A stretch of DNA of 64,000 nucleotides, taken from positions 1-64,000 of the forward strand of contig DAIRFP010000001.1 of NCBI GenBank assembly GCA_036794995.1, given 5' to 3'. The notes below the pieces were generated by a model. It saw nothing but the letters and a program-made list of their open reading frames with translations. It was not told the origin of the DNA and made no database searches. This document shows, piece after piece, positions 51,861-60,519 of the stretch. Both the position numbers and the translations under genes were made by a program. Position 1 is the stretch's first letter; each line of letters opens with the position of its first letter. This DNA comes from DAIRFP01 sp036794995. GTDB lineage: Bacteria; Desulfobacterota; Binatia; UBA9968.

Positions 51861-52580
51861 GTGAAATATCTCGACTTAACTTTCTCTGATCCCGCGAGCA
51901 ATCTCGCTTGTGATGAAGCGCTGCTGGAGCGCTGTGAAAACAGCGAGGGAGATGGCTTCTTGCGGCTCTGGGAGCCCGATCATCACTTCGTCGTTGTCGG
52001 CTATTCCAATAAAGTCTCAACCGAGGTCAATGTTACTGCATGCGATGCCAAAGGTATACCTATACTGAGACGCTTCAGTGGCGGTGGGACCGTACTGCAG
52101 GGGCCGGGCTGCTTGAACTATGCTTTAGCCGTGAAAAGTCACGCCCTGGGGATTCCCGCTGATCTTACGGATTCGTACCGTTTTGTGCTGGGACGTCATC
52201 TTAATTGTTTTGCAGCTCACGGTTCTGAAGCCGTTCAAGTTCAAGGGATTAGCGATCTTGCGCTCGAGGGGCGGAAGTTTTCGGGTAACGCCCAGCACCG
52301 GAAACGGCTTTGCAGCCTGTTTCATGGGACCATTCTCTACCGTTTCGACTTATCGCTTATCGAATCCTGTTTGAGCATGCCGTCTAAGCAGCCAGCCTAT
52401 CGGCATGGCCGCTCTCATGGAGCTTTCTTATGCAACTTGAAGATCGCGGCCGACGATATTCGTCGTGCGCTCAGGCGGGAATGGGGGGCGGAAGAAAAAC
52501 TCCGAGAGATCCCTTTTGAGAGGATCAAAGTGCTGGTGCGCGAGCGCTATGCCCGCAATGAGTGGAATCTCAAGTATTAG
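51861..52580 (+). CDS. Lipoate-protein ligase family protein
   Basis: A 239-residue protein of the biotin/lipoate ligase fold. MKYLDLTFSDPASNLACDEALL is the family start. RRFSGGGTVLQGPGCLNYAL is the lipoyl-AMP-binding loop, and the key lysine lies in LEGRKFSGNAQHRKR. It would attach lipoate (or octanoate) to lysines of AceF and GcvH, both encoded in this window. The C-terminal accessory domain is short, so it may belong to the LplA-large-subunit or octanoyltransferase-like group. It starts with GTG at 51861. The divergent arrangement with aceE suggests shared control. Confidence 0.88.
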   Translation: MKYLDLTFSDPASNLACDEALLERCENSEGDGFLRLWEPDHHFVVVGYSNKVSTEVNVTACDAKGIPILRRFSGGGTVLQGPGCLNYALAVKSHALGIPADLTDSYRFVLGRHLNCFAAHGSEAVQVQGISDLALEGRKFSGNAQHRKRLCSLFHGTILYRFDLSLIESCLSMPSKQPAYRHGRSHGAFLCNLKIAADDIRRALRREWGAEEKLREIPFERIKVLVRERYARNEWNLKY

Positions 52581-52614
52581 CCTTGCGCGCTGATCCGATC
52601 GGTGCCCGTTCCTA

Positions 52615-52635
52615 CGGCGAGAAACGGTCTCGCCG
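52615..52635. terminator. Hairpin between the lipoate ligase and tRNA-Met genes
   Basis: CGGCGAGA and TCTCGCCG form a perfect 8-bp stem with a 5-nt loop. It lies after both converging transcripts (ligase on plus, tRNA on minus) and could end either; no T-tract follows. Confidence 0.45.
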
Positions 52636-52682
52636 GGCCGAAATCCGTCGCGTCTGGCGTTACAACAAGACTTGCTGGACTT

Positions 52683-52759
52683 TGGTGGCGGTGGGCGGAT
52701 TCGAACCGCCGACGCCGCGGATATGAGCCGCGTGCTCTGACCAACTGAGCTACACCGCC
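52683..52759 (-). tRNA. tRNA-Met (anticodon CAU), elongator type
   Basis: A 77-nt cloverleaf on the minus strand including an encoded CCA end. The acceptor stem is GGCGGTG with CACCGCC (7 perfect pairs). The D-arm is GCTCAGTTGGTCAGAGC. The anticodon arm is CGCGG-CTCATAT-CCGCG, giving CAU. The T-arm is GGCGG-TTCGAAT-CCGCC. The first base pair is a normal G-C, which excludes the initiator tRNA. Elongator Met is favoured, but a lysidine-modified tRNA-Ile2 with the same CAU anticodon cannot be fully excluded by eye. Confidence 0.93.
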
Positions 52760-52830
52760 GTGTGACCGTAGTGACCTTTATAAACTATGACGGGTTAGAA
52801 AAAAGATCAAGCTTCGGCAATGCATGATGT

Positions 52831-53535
52831 CTAACTCCACTGGTCCGCAGCGACGATCCGTGTCACCTGCTTATGCCCTCGGCTGATTTGATAAAGCACC
52901 TTATCGACGATCTCCAGGCAACTGAGTTTGTTGCCGTACACAAGGCCGGTATCGAGGCCGATTTTGAAGGGTAGATCAAAGAGCACGGAATTTCGGGGCG
53001 TGTGTCCGAACACTACGGTGTAAGGAAGCCTGTGGGGATGGCTGATAAACTCATTGCGGATCCAGAGAAGATCGGTATCGGTTTGCTTCTCTAAGGTCTT
53101 CAACGGGTGAATGCCGGCATGGACCAAGATGAATGGCGCCATGACAAAGTAACGTTTTAGGTTCTTGAGAAACTCGATATGATCTGGGGCAATTCGTGCA
53201 AGGGTATCGTCTAACGAAATTTGTTTTGGTTTTATACCGTAACTGTAAAGTGTTGCCAGCCCGCCATTATATAAGAACATGTCACCGTGCTGACCAGGCA
53301 GGCCAAGGTAAGCCATAAACATGTCTTCATGATTACCTTTTAAGCAGATTAGCTCCAGATCCTTCCGTTTCTGCAACTCCAGAATGTAGGTCAAGACACC
53401 CTTCGAATTAGGCCCCCGATCCACATAATCTCCCAGGAAAACCAGGCGGTCACCGGATTCCAGTGGGAGACCCTCGATCAGGTATGCCAACTCGTCAAGG
53501 CATCCGTGTATATCTCCGATCACGTAACAACGCAT
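52831..53535 (-). CDS. PPP-family metallophosphatase (serine/threonine phosphatase or Ap4A hydrolase-like)
   Basis: A 234-residue phosphatase with all metal motifs: YVIGDIHGCLDEL (GDxHG), FLGDYVDRGPNS (GDxVDRG), CLKGNHEDMF (GNHE), a His in LVHAGIHP and a second His in VVFGHTPR. This is the bacterial PrpA/ApaH-like branch. It removes phosphate from proteins or hydrolyses diadenosine polyphosphates in the cytoplasm. It lies downstream of a tRNA gene on the same strand, with no obvious partner kinase. The start ATG has only a weak TAAGGG before it. Confidence 0.9.
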   Translation of the reverse strand: MRCYVIGDIHGCLDELAYLIEGLPLESGDRLVFLGDYVDRGPNSKGVLTYILELQKRKDLELICLKGNHEDMFMAYLGLPGQHGDMFLYNGGLATLYSYGIKPKQISLDDTLARIAPDHIEFLKNLKRYFVMAPFILVHAGIHPLKTLEKQTDTDLLWIRNEFISHPHRLPYTVVFGHTPRNSVLFDLPFKIGLDTGLVYGNKLSCLEIVDKVLYQISRGHKQVTRIVAADQWS

Positions 53536-54051
53536 GAAGTACCCTTATGGTAAGCTGCTCTGGTGCGTCGTGCAAGGCCGTCTGCCGCGATGCGGTTGTA
53601 CGGATCCGCGCCGTGGACGGATCAAGCCTTGAATAAGGGCGGGGTCGGTGACTGGTTGTTTTCGTCAGGGCAGCGGTTCTGAACTGCGCATTTAGCGAAG
53701 AGCAGGGATAGAGATGGCGGACGGAACTCCACCGTCTTATGGAAAAAGCGATCGGAAAAATCGAGGTAGTGACTGGCGGGTTACCTTAGCGCTAAAGGTG
53801 GTCAGCCGAAAATTCAGATTACAACCAGCTTAGATTCAATCCGATGGGCCGTTTGCCTACGGGGCGGTTGGCAGATCGAGTACGAGGATGAAGATCCGGA
53901 AATCGGCCGCCTTTTCGAAGCAGAATGCGCCAAGTCCGGGGCGGAAGTTAAGATGCCGCCGATCACACTTTGCGCGCCAATTGACATAAGGCATGGTTTT
54001 TTCTAATAATAATCTAATTTTGGTAAGCGTTGCTTTCTCAAGGAGACAGAC
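53536..54051. other. Intergenic stretch with one clear promoter and no supported gene
   Basis: This 516-bp stretch contains the promoter at 53981-54009 and a ribosome site AAGGAGA just before 54052. No frame in it has recognisable protein features. Confidence 0.5.
53981..54009 (+). promoter_or_regulatory. Good sigma-70 promoter for the two-domain VOC gene
   Basis: A perfect TTGACA (53981-53986) and TAATAA (54004-54009) are separated by exactly 17 bp. The -10 box ends 42 bp upstream of the ATG at 54052. Confidence 0.65.
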
Positions 54052-54882
54052 ATGCTGAAACTGGTCGGGTTGACTGAAGGCCATTATGAATGCCGCTCGT
54101 TAGACGAAACGCTGCCCATCTTTTCCGAGCTCTTAGCACTGGAAGTCGTGGAGCGGAAGGAAAAGGAAGCCGTGGTGAAGCATCCCAACACGGAATGGCG
54201 CTTGGTTGTCCACGAGGGCGGACCCAATGCCGCCAACAAACCGCACAGCAATCACTACGGATTTCGCGTTGCGTCTTCCAAAGAAATCCCGCGAGCGTAC
54301 GAATATCTCTCCGACCACAAAGCTCAATATGGGATCAAGAGCGTGACGAAACCTCACGAGGCGCATTTTGCCTATTCGGTTTATTTCAAGGAACCCGGCG
54401 GGAACGATCTCGAGATCGAGTATTACAATCCACAGGCCGTGAAGCATGGCCGCACGATCGCTGCGCCGCACTGGAAAGAGCCGATCAGTGAAGACCGTTT
54501 TCCGGGGAGGGGCTATATTCCTCAAGCCATGACTCACGGAACTTTGAACTGCGACGACAAAGCGACGAACGATCGGTTCCTGGAAGAGGTCCTTGGGTTC
54601 AAGATCGTCGGGGGCGGAAGGATGTCGACCTATATTCGCCACCCCGACACACCCTGGTATATCGTGGTGCTGCCGACGACCCATCGCGACTACTTATCGC
54701 CGGCTAGTCGCTTTACGCTAAAAGTGGCATCTGTGGAAGAAGTCGAAGATGCTCACAAAGAGTTCTCGACCAAAGGGAAACAGATCGGTATCAACGAGCT
54801 TTGGGACCTGGAGGAGAAAGACGGCCGGGCGTTCTTTATCTTCAGCGACATTAGCCGGAACTGGTGGGAAGTCACCTCCTAA
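54052..54882 (+). CDS. VOC-family ring-cleaving dioxygenase-like protein with two VOC domains
   Basis: A 276-residue protein with two glyoxalase-fold modules, LVGLTEGHYECRSLDETLPIFSELLALEV and QAMTHGTLNCDDKATNDRFLEEVLGFKI. The first ends with the Glu-rich strand GGNDLEIEYYN, and the second with FFIFSDISRNWWEVTS. The His in EGHYECR, the His in NHYGF and the Glu in LEIEYY could form the 2-His-1-Glu metal site of extradiol dioxygenases. Length matches small two-module type I enzymes. It lies convergent to an operon with class III dioxygenase subunits, so a role in aromatic breakdown fits. AAGGAGA precedes the ATG. Confidence 0.82.
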   Translation: MLKLVGLTEGHYECRSLDETLPIFSELLALEVVERKEKEAVVKHPNTEWRLVVHEGGPNAANKPHSNHYGFRVASSKEIPRAYEYLSDHKAQYGIKSVTKPHEAHFAYSVYFKEPGGNDLEIEYYNPQAVKHGRTIAAPHWKEPISEDRFPGRGYIPQAMTHGTLNCDDKATNDRFLEEVLGFKIVGGGRMSTYIRHPDTPWYIVVLPTTHRDYLSPASRFTLKVASVEEVEDAHKEFSTKGKQIGINELWDLEEKDGRAFFIFSDISRNWWEVTS

Positions 54883-54917
54883 CCCCACGATTCACCCTCC
54901 TTTGGTCCACACGTTTG

Positions 54918-54947
54918 ACGCCGCTGACCCGATTCTCTCAGCGGCGT
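54918..54947. terminator. Strong bidirectional stem-loop between convergent genes
   Basis: ACGCCGCTGA and TCAGCGGCGT form a perfect 10-bp stem with a 10-nt loop, in the 112-bp space between the VOC gene and the convergent LLM gene. The plus side is followed by a weak T-rich stretch. Confidence 0.65.
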
Positions 54948-54994
54948 TGCCATTTTCTCCGCTTCAATTCGCGGCACTGCAATCGCCGGAATTA

Positions 54995-55981
54995 TTACCG
55001 AAACTGTGGCATGACCTTGGTGGCGAAGGCTGCGACGGTCTCGTGATAGACCTTTCGGGCGGGTGTGAGCATGAGATGCTCGACGCCGTGGTCTTTCAGT
55101 TCTTCGATCCGCTCAATGCATTCTTTCGGTGTGCCTGCGATGGAGAAGCGATGAACGAGGTAGGCACTAACCAGTTCGGGAGCGACTCTTTCTTCCATGG
55201 GTTGCATGACGTCGAAGCCGGCCATGAATTTTTCGATGCCATCGAGTTCCTCGAGGGGGACGGTCTCCAGGGTGAAGCGAAAATTGTGATGGGCCCGATT
55301 GGCAATACGATTGCGAACGATACGGCGCGCCTCGTCGCCGTTGTCGCGGACGCAGAGCATTCCGGCGGCGAGGATAGCGACGTCACTTTCGCTTCGACCG
55401 GCCTCAGCAGTTCCTTCACGGATTTTCTGGCGTGCCCAGTCTAACACGCGAAGATCGAAACCAGTGCCGAGAATAACACCGTCAGCGGATCGGCCGGCGA
55501 GGCGAAGACCTTTGGGACCTTCCGCGGAAACGTAGATTGGTACCGGCCGAAGGTTGAAGCCAATCCCGACCTTGCCTGTGGGAAAAGTGATGCGCTTGCC
55601 CTGAACCAAATCGCGGATCAGCTTGACTCCGGTTTCGAATTCTGCAAGCGGCGTCGCCTTGCACCCCTGCGAGTACACGGGGCCATCCCCGGTACCCAAT
55701 CCCAAGATCGCGCGGCCCTTGGAAATCTCGTTGAGCGATGCGGCGGCCCCCGCCAGTACGGTGGGGTGACGGAAGACCATATTGGTTACGGCAATGCCCA
55801 GCCACACGCGTTTTGTCAGCATGGCGCAGGTGGCGAGGGTCTGAAATGAATCGATGGAGCTCAGGTGACTTTCGCCGATAAAGATGCCGTCGTAGCCCAG
55901 CTCTTCGACGCGCTGGGCGCGTTGATGTATGTCGTCGATGTTTTTGACACCGCCGTGAACGCTGTGAAGACTAAAGCGCAT
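54995..55981 (-). CDS. LLM-class (F420- or FMN-dependent) oxidoreductase
   Basis: A 328-residue luciferase-like protein. Key parts are RAQRVEELGYDGIFIGESHLS, LGIAVTNMVFRHPTVLAGAAASLNEISKGRAILGLGTGDG, PIYVSAEGPKGLRLAGRSADGVILGTG and the C-terminal ELKDHGVEHLMLTP. This subgroup includes Mer and F420-dependent dehydrogenases. It is the last gene of an operon with a hydrolase, LigA and LigB homologues. ATG 55981 has AGGGAAG in front. In this setting it probably oxidises or reduces an aromatic intermediate; it is only distantly like the LLM gene at 2568. Confidence 0.88.
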   Translation of the reverse strand: MRFSLHSVHGGVKNIDDIHQRAQRVEELGYDGIFIGESHLSSIDSFQTLATCAMLTKRVWLGIAVTNMVFRHPTVLAGAAASLNEISKGRAILGLGTGDGPVYSQGCKATPLAEFETGVKLIRDLVQGKRITFPTGKVGIGFNLRPVPIYVSAEGPKGLRLAGRSADGVILGTGFDLRVLDWARQKIREGTAEAGRSESDVAILAAGMLCVRDNGDEARRIVRNRIANRAHHNFRFTLETVPLEELDGIEKFMAGFDVMQPMEERVAPELVSAYLVHRFSIAGTPKECIERIEELKDHGVEHLMLTPARKVYHETVAAFATKVMPQFR

Positions 55982-56016
55982 CGTTCGCTTCCCTAGGCGA
56001 TCAGGATTATCTCTCT

Positions 56017-56835
56017 TTAGGGTCGACTGAAGGCAACCACGCCGCAGCCTGTGGCCCAAGGCACGACCGGTTCGTAGGCGAGCACGGTGGCTTTCCAGTC
56101 AGGCAAAGCGCCTGCCAACGTAATCCAGGTTCTGATTTCGTGTCCCCCGGAGCCGGCTTCGCGGCTTATTTCTTCATGGGTGTATTGGGCGAGCTGGCTG
56201 CGATCTCCAGTCGTTAGAATGTCCAAGAATCGTTTGTCGAAGGGAATGTTGATTTTTCCATGCTTGGCTTCTCCAGGCCAATGCGAGAGACCGCCGGTGG
56301 CCACGATGGCGACGCGTTTGGATTCTTTCTCCAATGCCGCTCTGAGGACGCGACCCAGCGCGTAACAACGCTTCGGTGATGGCATAGGCGGGGTGAGGGT
56401 ATTGAGAATGAGCGGAACCACAGGAATTTCCATTCGCGGCGTTAAAAAGTGAATGGGTAACATGGTCGCGTGATCGAAGAGCAGCTCATCCGAGTAGGAT
56501 AAATCGAAGCCGCTTTCGAGACAGTGATCCAGCAGTTGTGCGGATAATTGAGCGTCCCCGGGAATCCGGCGCTTGGCTATCCGCAGCCATTCTTCGACGG
56601 GTCCGTAGTAATGATCCGCTCGCCCAATACAAAAAGTCGGCATATGGTTTAAAAAAAAATTGGCCCAGTGTTCGACACTGATGGCGAGGAGGACATCGGG
56701 CCGTGTCGCGTCAAGCATGCCCTGGAGACGGTGATAGCTACCGATAATTTTGTCCGCTTGTTCCTTGGGTGCCGCCTCGGTCCATGCCGTTATTCCCGGC
56801 GCGTGACTCGCCGCGCAAGCAAAAACGATAGACAT
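56017..56835 (-). CDS. Class III extradiol ring-cleavage dioxygenase, catalytic (LigB-type) subunit
   Basis: A 272-residue LigB-family protein. The metal-binding His residues are in FACAASHAPGI and LLAISVEHWANFF; the catalytic-base His is probably in LLFDHATMLPIHFL, and GGLSHWPGE is the late motif. This fold cleaves catechol- or protocatechuate-like rings with Fe(II). It starts 2 bp after the LigA-type gene and the two together correspond to the alpha/beta protocatechuate 4,5-dioxygenase organisation. The actual ring compound is unknown. The following LLM gene is 35 bp downstream. Confidence 0.88.
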   Translation of the reverse strand: MSIVFACAASHAPGITAWTEAAPKEQADKIIGSYHRLQGMLDATRPDVLLAISVEHWANFFLNHMPTFCIGRADHYYGPVEEWLRIAKRRIPGDAQLSAQLLDHCLESGFDLSYSDELLFDHATMLPIHFLTPRMEIPVVPLILNTLTPPMPSPKRCYALGRVLRAALEKESKRVAIVATGGLSHWPGEAKHGKINIPFDKRFLDILTTGDRSQLAQYTHEEISREAGSGGHEIRTWITLAGALPDWKATVLAYEPVVPWATGCGVVAFSRP

Positions 56836-56837
56836 GC

Positions 56838-57092
56838 TTAATCCAATCCCGCCAAGGCCTTGGCGTAATCTTCGATCGACACTCTGTGAATCAAAGTGAA
56901 CGGGCGCAGCAGCAAAGAGTGCACGCCGAGCATATAAAGGGTGCGTATATCTAGATCAAGCGCCGCGCTTGCTTCCCGCTCGGTGAGCTCATAACCGCTT
57001 ATGAACGCCGCAGGATCATGGCGATAGCGCTCGCGCTGGGTTTCATCGCGGTTGACGTGATAAATCAGTTTTTGCAGTTCATACAGGCTCAT
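56838..57092 (-). CDS. Class III extradiol dioxygenase small (LigA-type) subunit
   Basis: An 84-residue helical protein of the LigA family: SLYELQKLIYHVNRDETQRERYRHDPAAFISGYELTEREASALD-like layout, then the turn DIRTLYMLGVHSLLLRPF. In LigAB enzymes this subunit caps the active site of LigB. ATG 57092 lies 2 bp after the hydrolase stop, and the stop is 2 bp before the LigB-type start, so the three genes are tightly coupled. It is shorter than Sphingobium LigA (139 residues) but normal for the subgroup that acts with other LigB relatives. Confidence 0.87.
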   Translation of the reverse strand: MSLYELQKLIYHVNRDETQRERYRHDPAAFISGYELTEREASAALDLDIRTLYMLGVHSLLLRPFTLIHRVSIEDYAKALAGLD

Positions 57093-57094
57093 GT

Positions 57095-58189
57095 CTAGCT
57101 CTCCAGCCGTAGATGTAGCCAAGGGATGACGGTTTCAAAAACGAACGGAATATTCCCCATGTGGCCGCCGGGAAAAAGTCGAATCGTCTTGGGATCGCCA
57201 TGCTCCAGGAGCAGATAAAGATCCTCCAGCGGGACCTGCCTGTCTTCCTTCCCGTTGACGATAAGCAGCGGTGCGCAGGATCTGTCCAGCAAGTTTTGAG
57301 TTTTCAACGAAAGTGCCGGCATCACCTGATTCAGTTCTTCTAGGGTTTTCTTGCCGAATAGATTGGCCCGCGCCTCGATGAGATCGAACAGGTAGGAATC
57401 GGCGTTGCGCGATTTCTCTTGCCACTGGGGCTGGAAAAAAAAGTGAATGCCACCGCCCCAGTTGACTACGGCGCGCAGGCGTTGGGCTTCGAGGTGGGCG
57501 AGCTTGGTTGCCCAATAGCCGCCGAAACTCGCACCTACTACGGCGACCCGATTCGGATCAACTTCGGGTCGTTTGACCAGATAGTCGAGCGCGGCGACGT
57601 GAACCTGATGGGCATCCGGTGACGCGAGCATGGGGCACTCACCAGTGCCGGGACTGTCGAGCACCAGACAACCCCAGCCCTCTCTGACAAACCTTTCGGC
57701 GAAAGTGTGGCGCTCTTCCTTCCAATTGTCGATGCCGCCCCAGTGCATGATGAGCGGAGCAGGGACCTGCTTCGGCAAACGGAGATGGCCGACGATTTGT
57801 TTACCCCCGAATGGTATGACCACACGCTCCAGCGGAATCTCAAAATACTTGGATGCGGCAAGATGCATCTCCCGAGCTTTGCGATACGCATGTATCTTGC
57901 CGGGCGTACTCGGAAAGGGGTGACGAGCGATTCCGTAATAACCATAGGACTTCAGATAAGCCTCTTTGGCTTCGTGGGTTTCACTTGAAACCTCTGCTGT
58001 TCGCGCTCTTTCCTCCCAACGTGCTCCCAGCTCATTCCAGGCGGCGGCCCAAGCTTCGCCCTCCACGCTGTTCAATTTTGCGATTGCTTCTTCCGCTTCC
58101 TGTTTGTCGGCGTGATTGAAAGGTGCTCGGTGGCCCACCCGGCTGCGGATGTCGTTCTTGATATCGTCAAGGGTTCGTGGTCTATCCAT
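57095..58189 (-). CDS. Alpha/beta hydrolase, FrsA/DUF1100-like
   Basis: A 364-residue hydrolase with an N-terminal helical region (1-130) before the fold. Visible are the oxyanion block PAPLIMHWGGIDNWKEERH, the nucleophile elbow VAVVGASFGGYWA, the acid in LIVNGKEDRQVP and the catalytic His in FPGGHMGNIP. This is the FrsA/2,6-dihydroxypseudooxynicotine hydrolase-like group, some of which cleave C-C or C-N bonds in heteroaromatic degradation. AGGAAG precedes ATG 58189. It opens the operon with LigA, LigB and an LLM enzyme, which strongly suggests a role in the same catabolic route. Confidence 0.87.
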   Translation of the reverse strand: MDRPRTLDDIKNDIRSRVGHRAPFNHADKQEAEEAIAKLNSVEGEAWAAAWNELGARWEERARTAEVSSETHEAKEAYLKSYGYYGIARHPFPSTPGKIHAYRKAREMHLAASKYFEIPLERVVIPFGGKQIVGHLRLPKQVPAPLIMHWGGIDNWKEERHTFAERFVREGWGCLVLDSPGTGECPMLASPDAHQVHVAALDYLVKRPEVDPNRVAVVGASFGGYWATKLAHLEAQRLRAVVNWGGGIHFFFQPQWQEKSRNADSYLFDLIEARANLFGKKTLEELNQVMPALSLKTQNLLDRSCAPLLIVNGKEDRQVPLEDLYLLLEHGDPKTIRLFPGGHMGNIPFVFETVIPWLHLRLES

Positions 58190-58446
58190 GATGCTTCCTA
58201 ATATGATCAAAACTTGAATTTGTCCTATCAAAACTGACCATAGAAAGATATATCTAAGAAAATTGCTGCAATTGTTCGACCAGGTCAGCGACAGGCTTGA
58301 ACCCGCGTTTGCGCCCGTCCGATTTTCAAGTCTCGTTTGTGTGGTTGGGCGCTTATCGTTGGTTCTCTCGATAAGAGATTGCGCCCAAGACCGTTCGGGG
58401 GTTGACCTTTAGGTGGCTCCATGTCATGCCAATCATATATCCCTTC

Positions 58447-58474
58447 TTTACAAAGTTTTCTTTTTCGGTATAGA
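58447..58474 (+). promoter_or_regulatory. Candidate promoter of the folD-gcv operon
   Basis: TTTACA (58447-58452) and TATAGA (58469-58474) are separated by 16 bp. The -10 box ends 27 bp upstream of the folD ATG. No glycine riboswitch was recognised between it and the genes. Confidence 0.5.
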
Positions 58475-58501
58475 TTTTTCAATCTCGTCACGGAGCCAAT
58501 C

Positions 58502-59362
58502 ATGGCATCGATCATAGACGGCAAAGCCGTCGGCAAAGAAGTACAAAAGCAAATCAAAGAAGGGGTCGAAGGGCTTGAGCGACGTTGGGGAATGGTGCCG
58601 GGACTGGGCGTCGTGGTGGTTGGAGATGATCCGGCGTCCCACATCTACGTCAAGAACAAGGAAAAGGCATGCAAAGAGGTGGGGATAAAATCCTACGAGT
58701 ACTTGCTCCCTGCGACGGTATCCGAGAGAGAGTTGTTGGCGTTGGTTCACCAGCTCAATAAAGACAAAAATGTCCATGGAATTTTAGTCCAACTTCCCTT
58801 ACCTGCGCACATCCGGCCCGAGAAGATTCTCGAAACGGTCTCTCCTTACAAAGATGTGGATGGGTTTCATCCTATGAGCCAGGGCATGCTGCTCCTTGGC
58901 GGTGATGGTTTCAGACCCTGCACTCCGATGGGGATCATGAAGCTCTTGGAATCCGTCGGTTGCGATCCCAAAGGAAAGAACGCTGTGGTCGTGGGTCGCA
59001 GTAATATAGTGGGCAAGCCAGTGGGATTAATGCTGCTCGAACGACACGCGACGGTGACTCTCTGTCACTCCCGGACCGCCAGCCTGCGCGACGAAGTGGC
59101 TCGTGCCGATATTCTTGTCGTCGCCATCGGCAAGGCAGGGTTCGTTAGGGGCGACTGGATTAAGCCTGGCGCGGTGGTGGTGGATGTCGGTGTGAATCGG
59201 CTGCCGAGTGGGAAGTTGACCGGCGATGTGGAGTTTGAAACTGCCAAGGAGCGGGCGGCATGGATTACGCCGGTTCCGGGTGGGGTCGGCCCCATGACAA
59301 TCTGTATGCTTCTTCACAACACGCTCAAGGCGGCCAAAGATTCCCTGCAACGCGAGAAATAA
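58502..59362 (+). CDS. folD: Bifunctional methylene-tetrahydrofolate dehydrogenase/cyclohydrolase
   Basis: A 286-residue FolD. GVVVVGDDPASHIYVKNKEKAC contains the catalytic Lys region (YVKNK), VHGILVQLPLPAH and KDVDGFHPMSQG are the substrate motifs, VVVGRSNIVGKPVGLML is the NADP-binding fold, and ITPVPGGVGPMTICMLLHNT ends the family signature. It converts methylene-THF to formyl-THF. It heads an operon with the glycine cleavage system, which makes methylene-THF, so the two processes are directly linked. ATG 58502 follows GGAG. Confidence 0.96.
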   Translation: MASIIDGKAVGKEVQKQIKEGVEGLERRWGMVPGLGVVVVGDDPASHIYVKNKEKACKEVGIKSYEYLLPATVSERELLALVHQLNKDKNVHGILVQLPLPAHIRPEKILETVSPYKDVDGFHPMSQGMLLLGGDGFRPCTPMGIMKLLESVGCDPKGKNAVVVGRSNIVGKPVGLMLLERHATVTLCHSRTASLRDEVARADILVVAIGKAGFVRGDWIKPGAVVVDVGVNRLPSGKLTGDVEFETAKERAAWITPVPGGVGPMTICMLLHNTLKAAKDSLQREK

Positions 59363-59401
59363 TCGACCGGTGCCTGGTTTGAGAACGCCGTGGCGCACGG
59401 A

Positions 59402-60481
59402 ATGAAGAGAACTCCACTTTATGCCATGCATCGGCGCGCGGGCGCGAGGATGGTGGAGTTTGCTGGCTGGGAGATGCCGGTTCAATACCGTGGTGTCATC
59501 GACGAACACGTGGCGGTTCGTCAGCGCGCAGGGCTCTTCGACGTCAGCCATATGGGGGAAATCGAGATCCGCGGTCCGGCGGCGCTGGACCTCTGTCAAA
59601 GAGTTACGGCCAACGATGTCTCGCGGCTCAAACTGCAACAGGCCCAGTACAATCTGTTGATGAACGAGAACGGCGGCATCGTCGATGACGTTATTTTCTA
59701 CCGTCTTGAGTCAAATTATTTCTTGGTCTGCGTGAATGCCTCCAATTCCGACAAAGCTTTCACGTGGATTCAGAAACAAGCCCAAGGCGATGTCGAGTTG
59801 AACAACGTGAGCTCTCGCTATGCCCAATTGGCCCTTCAAGGTCCGTTGGCGGAAAAGATCTTGCAACCGCTGACGCCCGTGGACCTGGGCGAGATTCATG
59901 CATTTTTCTTCGCATCCGGCGAGGTGAGTTCGATTCGTTGCTTGATTGCGCGCACGGGCTATACGGGGGAAGACGGTTTCGAGCTCTACTGTGACCCGTC
60001 GGAAGCGGAGCGTTTGTGGACGGTGTTGCTTGAAAGCGGAGAGCCCGCGGGACTTGAGCCGGCGGGTCTCGGTGCCCGTGACACGCTCCGATTGGAAAAG
60101 GGCTATCCATTGTACGGCCACGAGCTGGATGATACGACGACGCCGCTGGAAGCCGGGTTGGAGTGGGTCGCGAAACTGGCTAAAGGGCCATTCATCGGGC
60201 GGGAAGCCCTGTTGAAACAGAAAGAGCAGGGGGTCCTGCGAAGGCTCGTCGGGTTGGAGCTTTTGGATCCGGGAATCGCGCGAAGCGGTTATGCCCTATT
60301 CAAGAACGGAAAATCCGTCGGTCGGGTGACGAGCGGCACGAAGTCTCCCACCCTCGGGAAATCGATTGCGCTCGCCTACGTGGCCAGCGAAGAGACTGGA
60401 CTGAATAACTCGATCCAAGTAGAAATTCGTGGCCGAAAGATCGCAGCGCAGATAGTTCCTTTGCCGTTTTACCCGCGGTAA
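59402..60481 (+). CDS. gcvT: Aminomethyltransferase (glycine cleavage T protein)
   Basis: A 359-residue GcvT. MKRTPLYAMHRRAGARMVEFAGWEMPVQY is the family start. FDVSHMGEIEIRG, ARTGYTGEDGFELYCDPSEA, LGARDTLRLEKGYPLYGHELDD (with the catalytic Asp of the ARDTLR region) and the C-terminal VGRVTSGTKSPTLGKSIALAYV are all conserved. It transfers the methylene group from GcvH-bound aminomethyl-lipoate to THF and releases ammonia. ATG 59402 is preferred to GTG 59390, since it gives the family start. It lies 39 bp after folD. Confidence 0.95.
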   Translation: MKRTPLYAMHRRAGARMVEFAGWEMPVQYRGVIDEHVAVRQRAGLFDVSHMGEIEIRGPAALDLCQRVTANDVSRLKLQQAQYNLLMNENGGIVDDVIFYRLESNYFLVCVNASNSDKAFTWIQKQAQGDVELNNVSSRYAQLALQGPLAEKILQPLTPVDLGEIHAFFFASGEVSSIRCLIARTGYTGEDGFELYCDPSEAERLWTVLLESGEPAGLEPAGLGARDTLRLEKGYPLYGHELDDTTTPLEAGLEWVAKLAKGPFIGREALLKQKEQGVLRRLVGLELLDPGIARSGYALFKNGKSVGRVTSGTKSPTLGKSIALAYVASEETGLNNSIQVEIRGRKIAAQIVPLPFYPR

Positions 60482-60519
60482 CGAGAGAAGTAATAAGCCA
60501 TAAAGTAAGGAGGTTAGCG

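Noticed and set aside
53857..54084. Minus-strand frame before the VOC gene at 54052
   Set aside because: It covers the promoter and ribosome site of a strong gene and has no recognisable protein pattern.
58260..59400. Glycine riboswitch in front of the gcv genes
   Set aside because: No paired-aptamer pattern was recognisable, and the operon starts with folD after a short leader.
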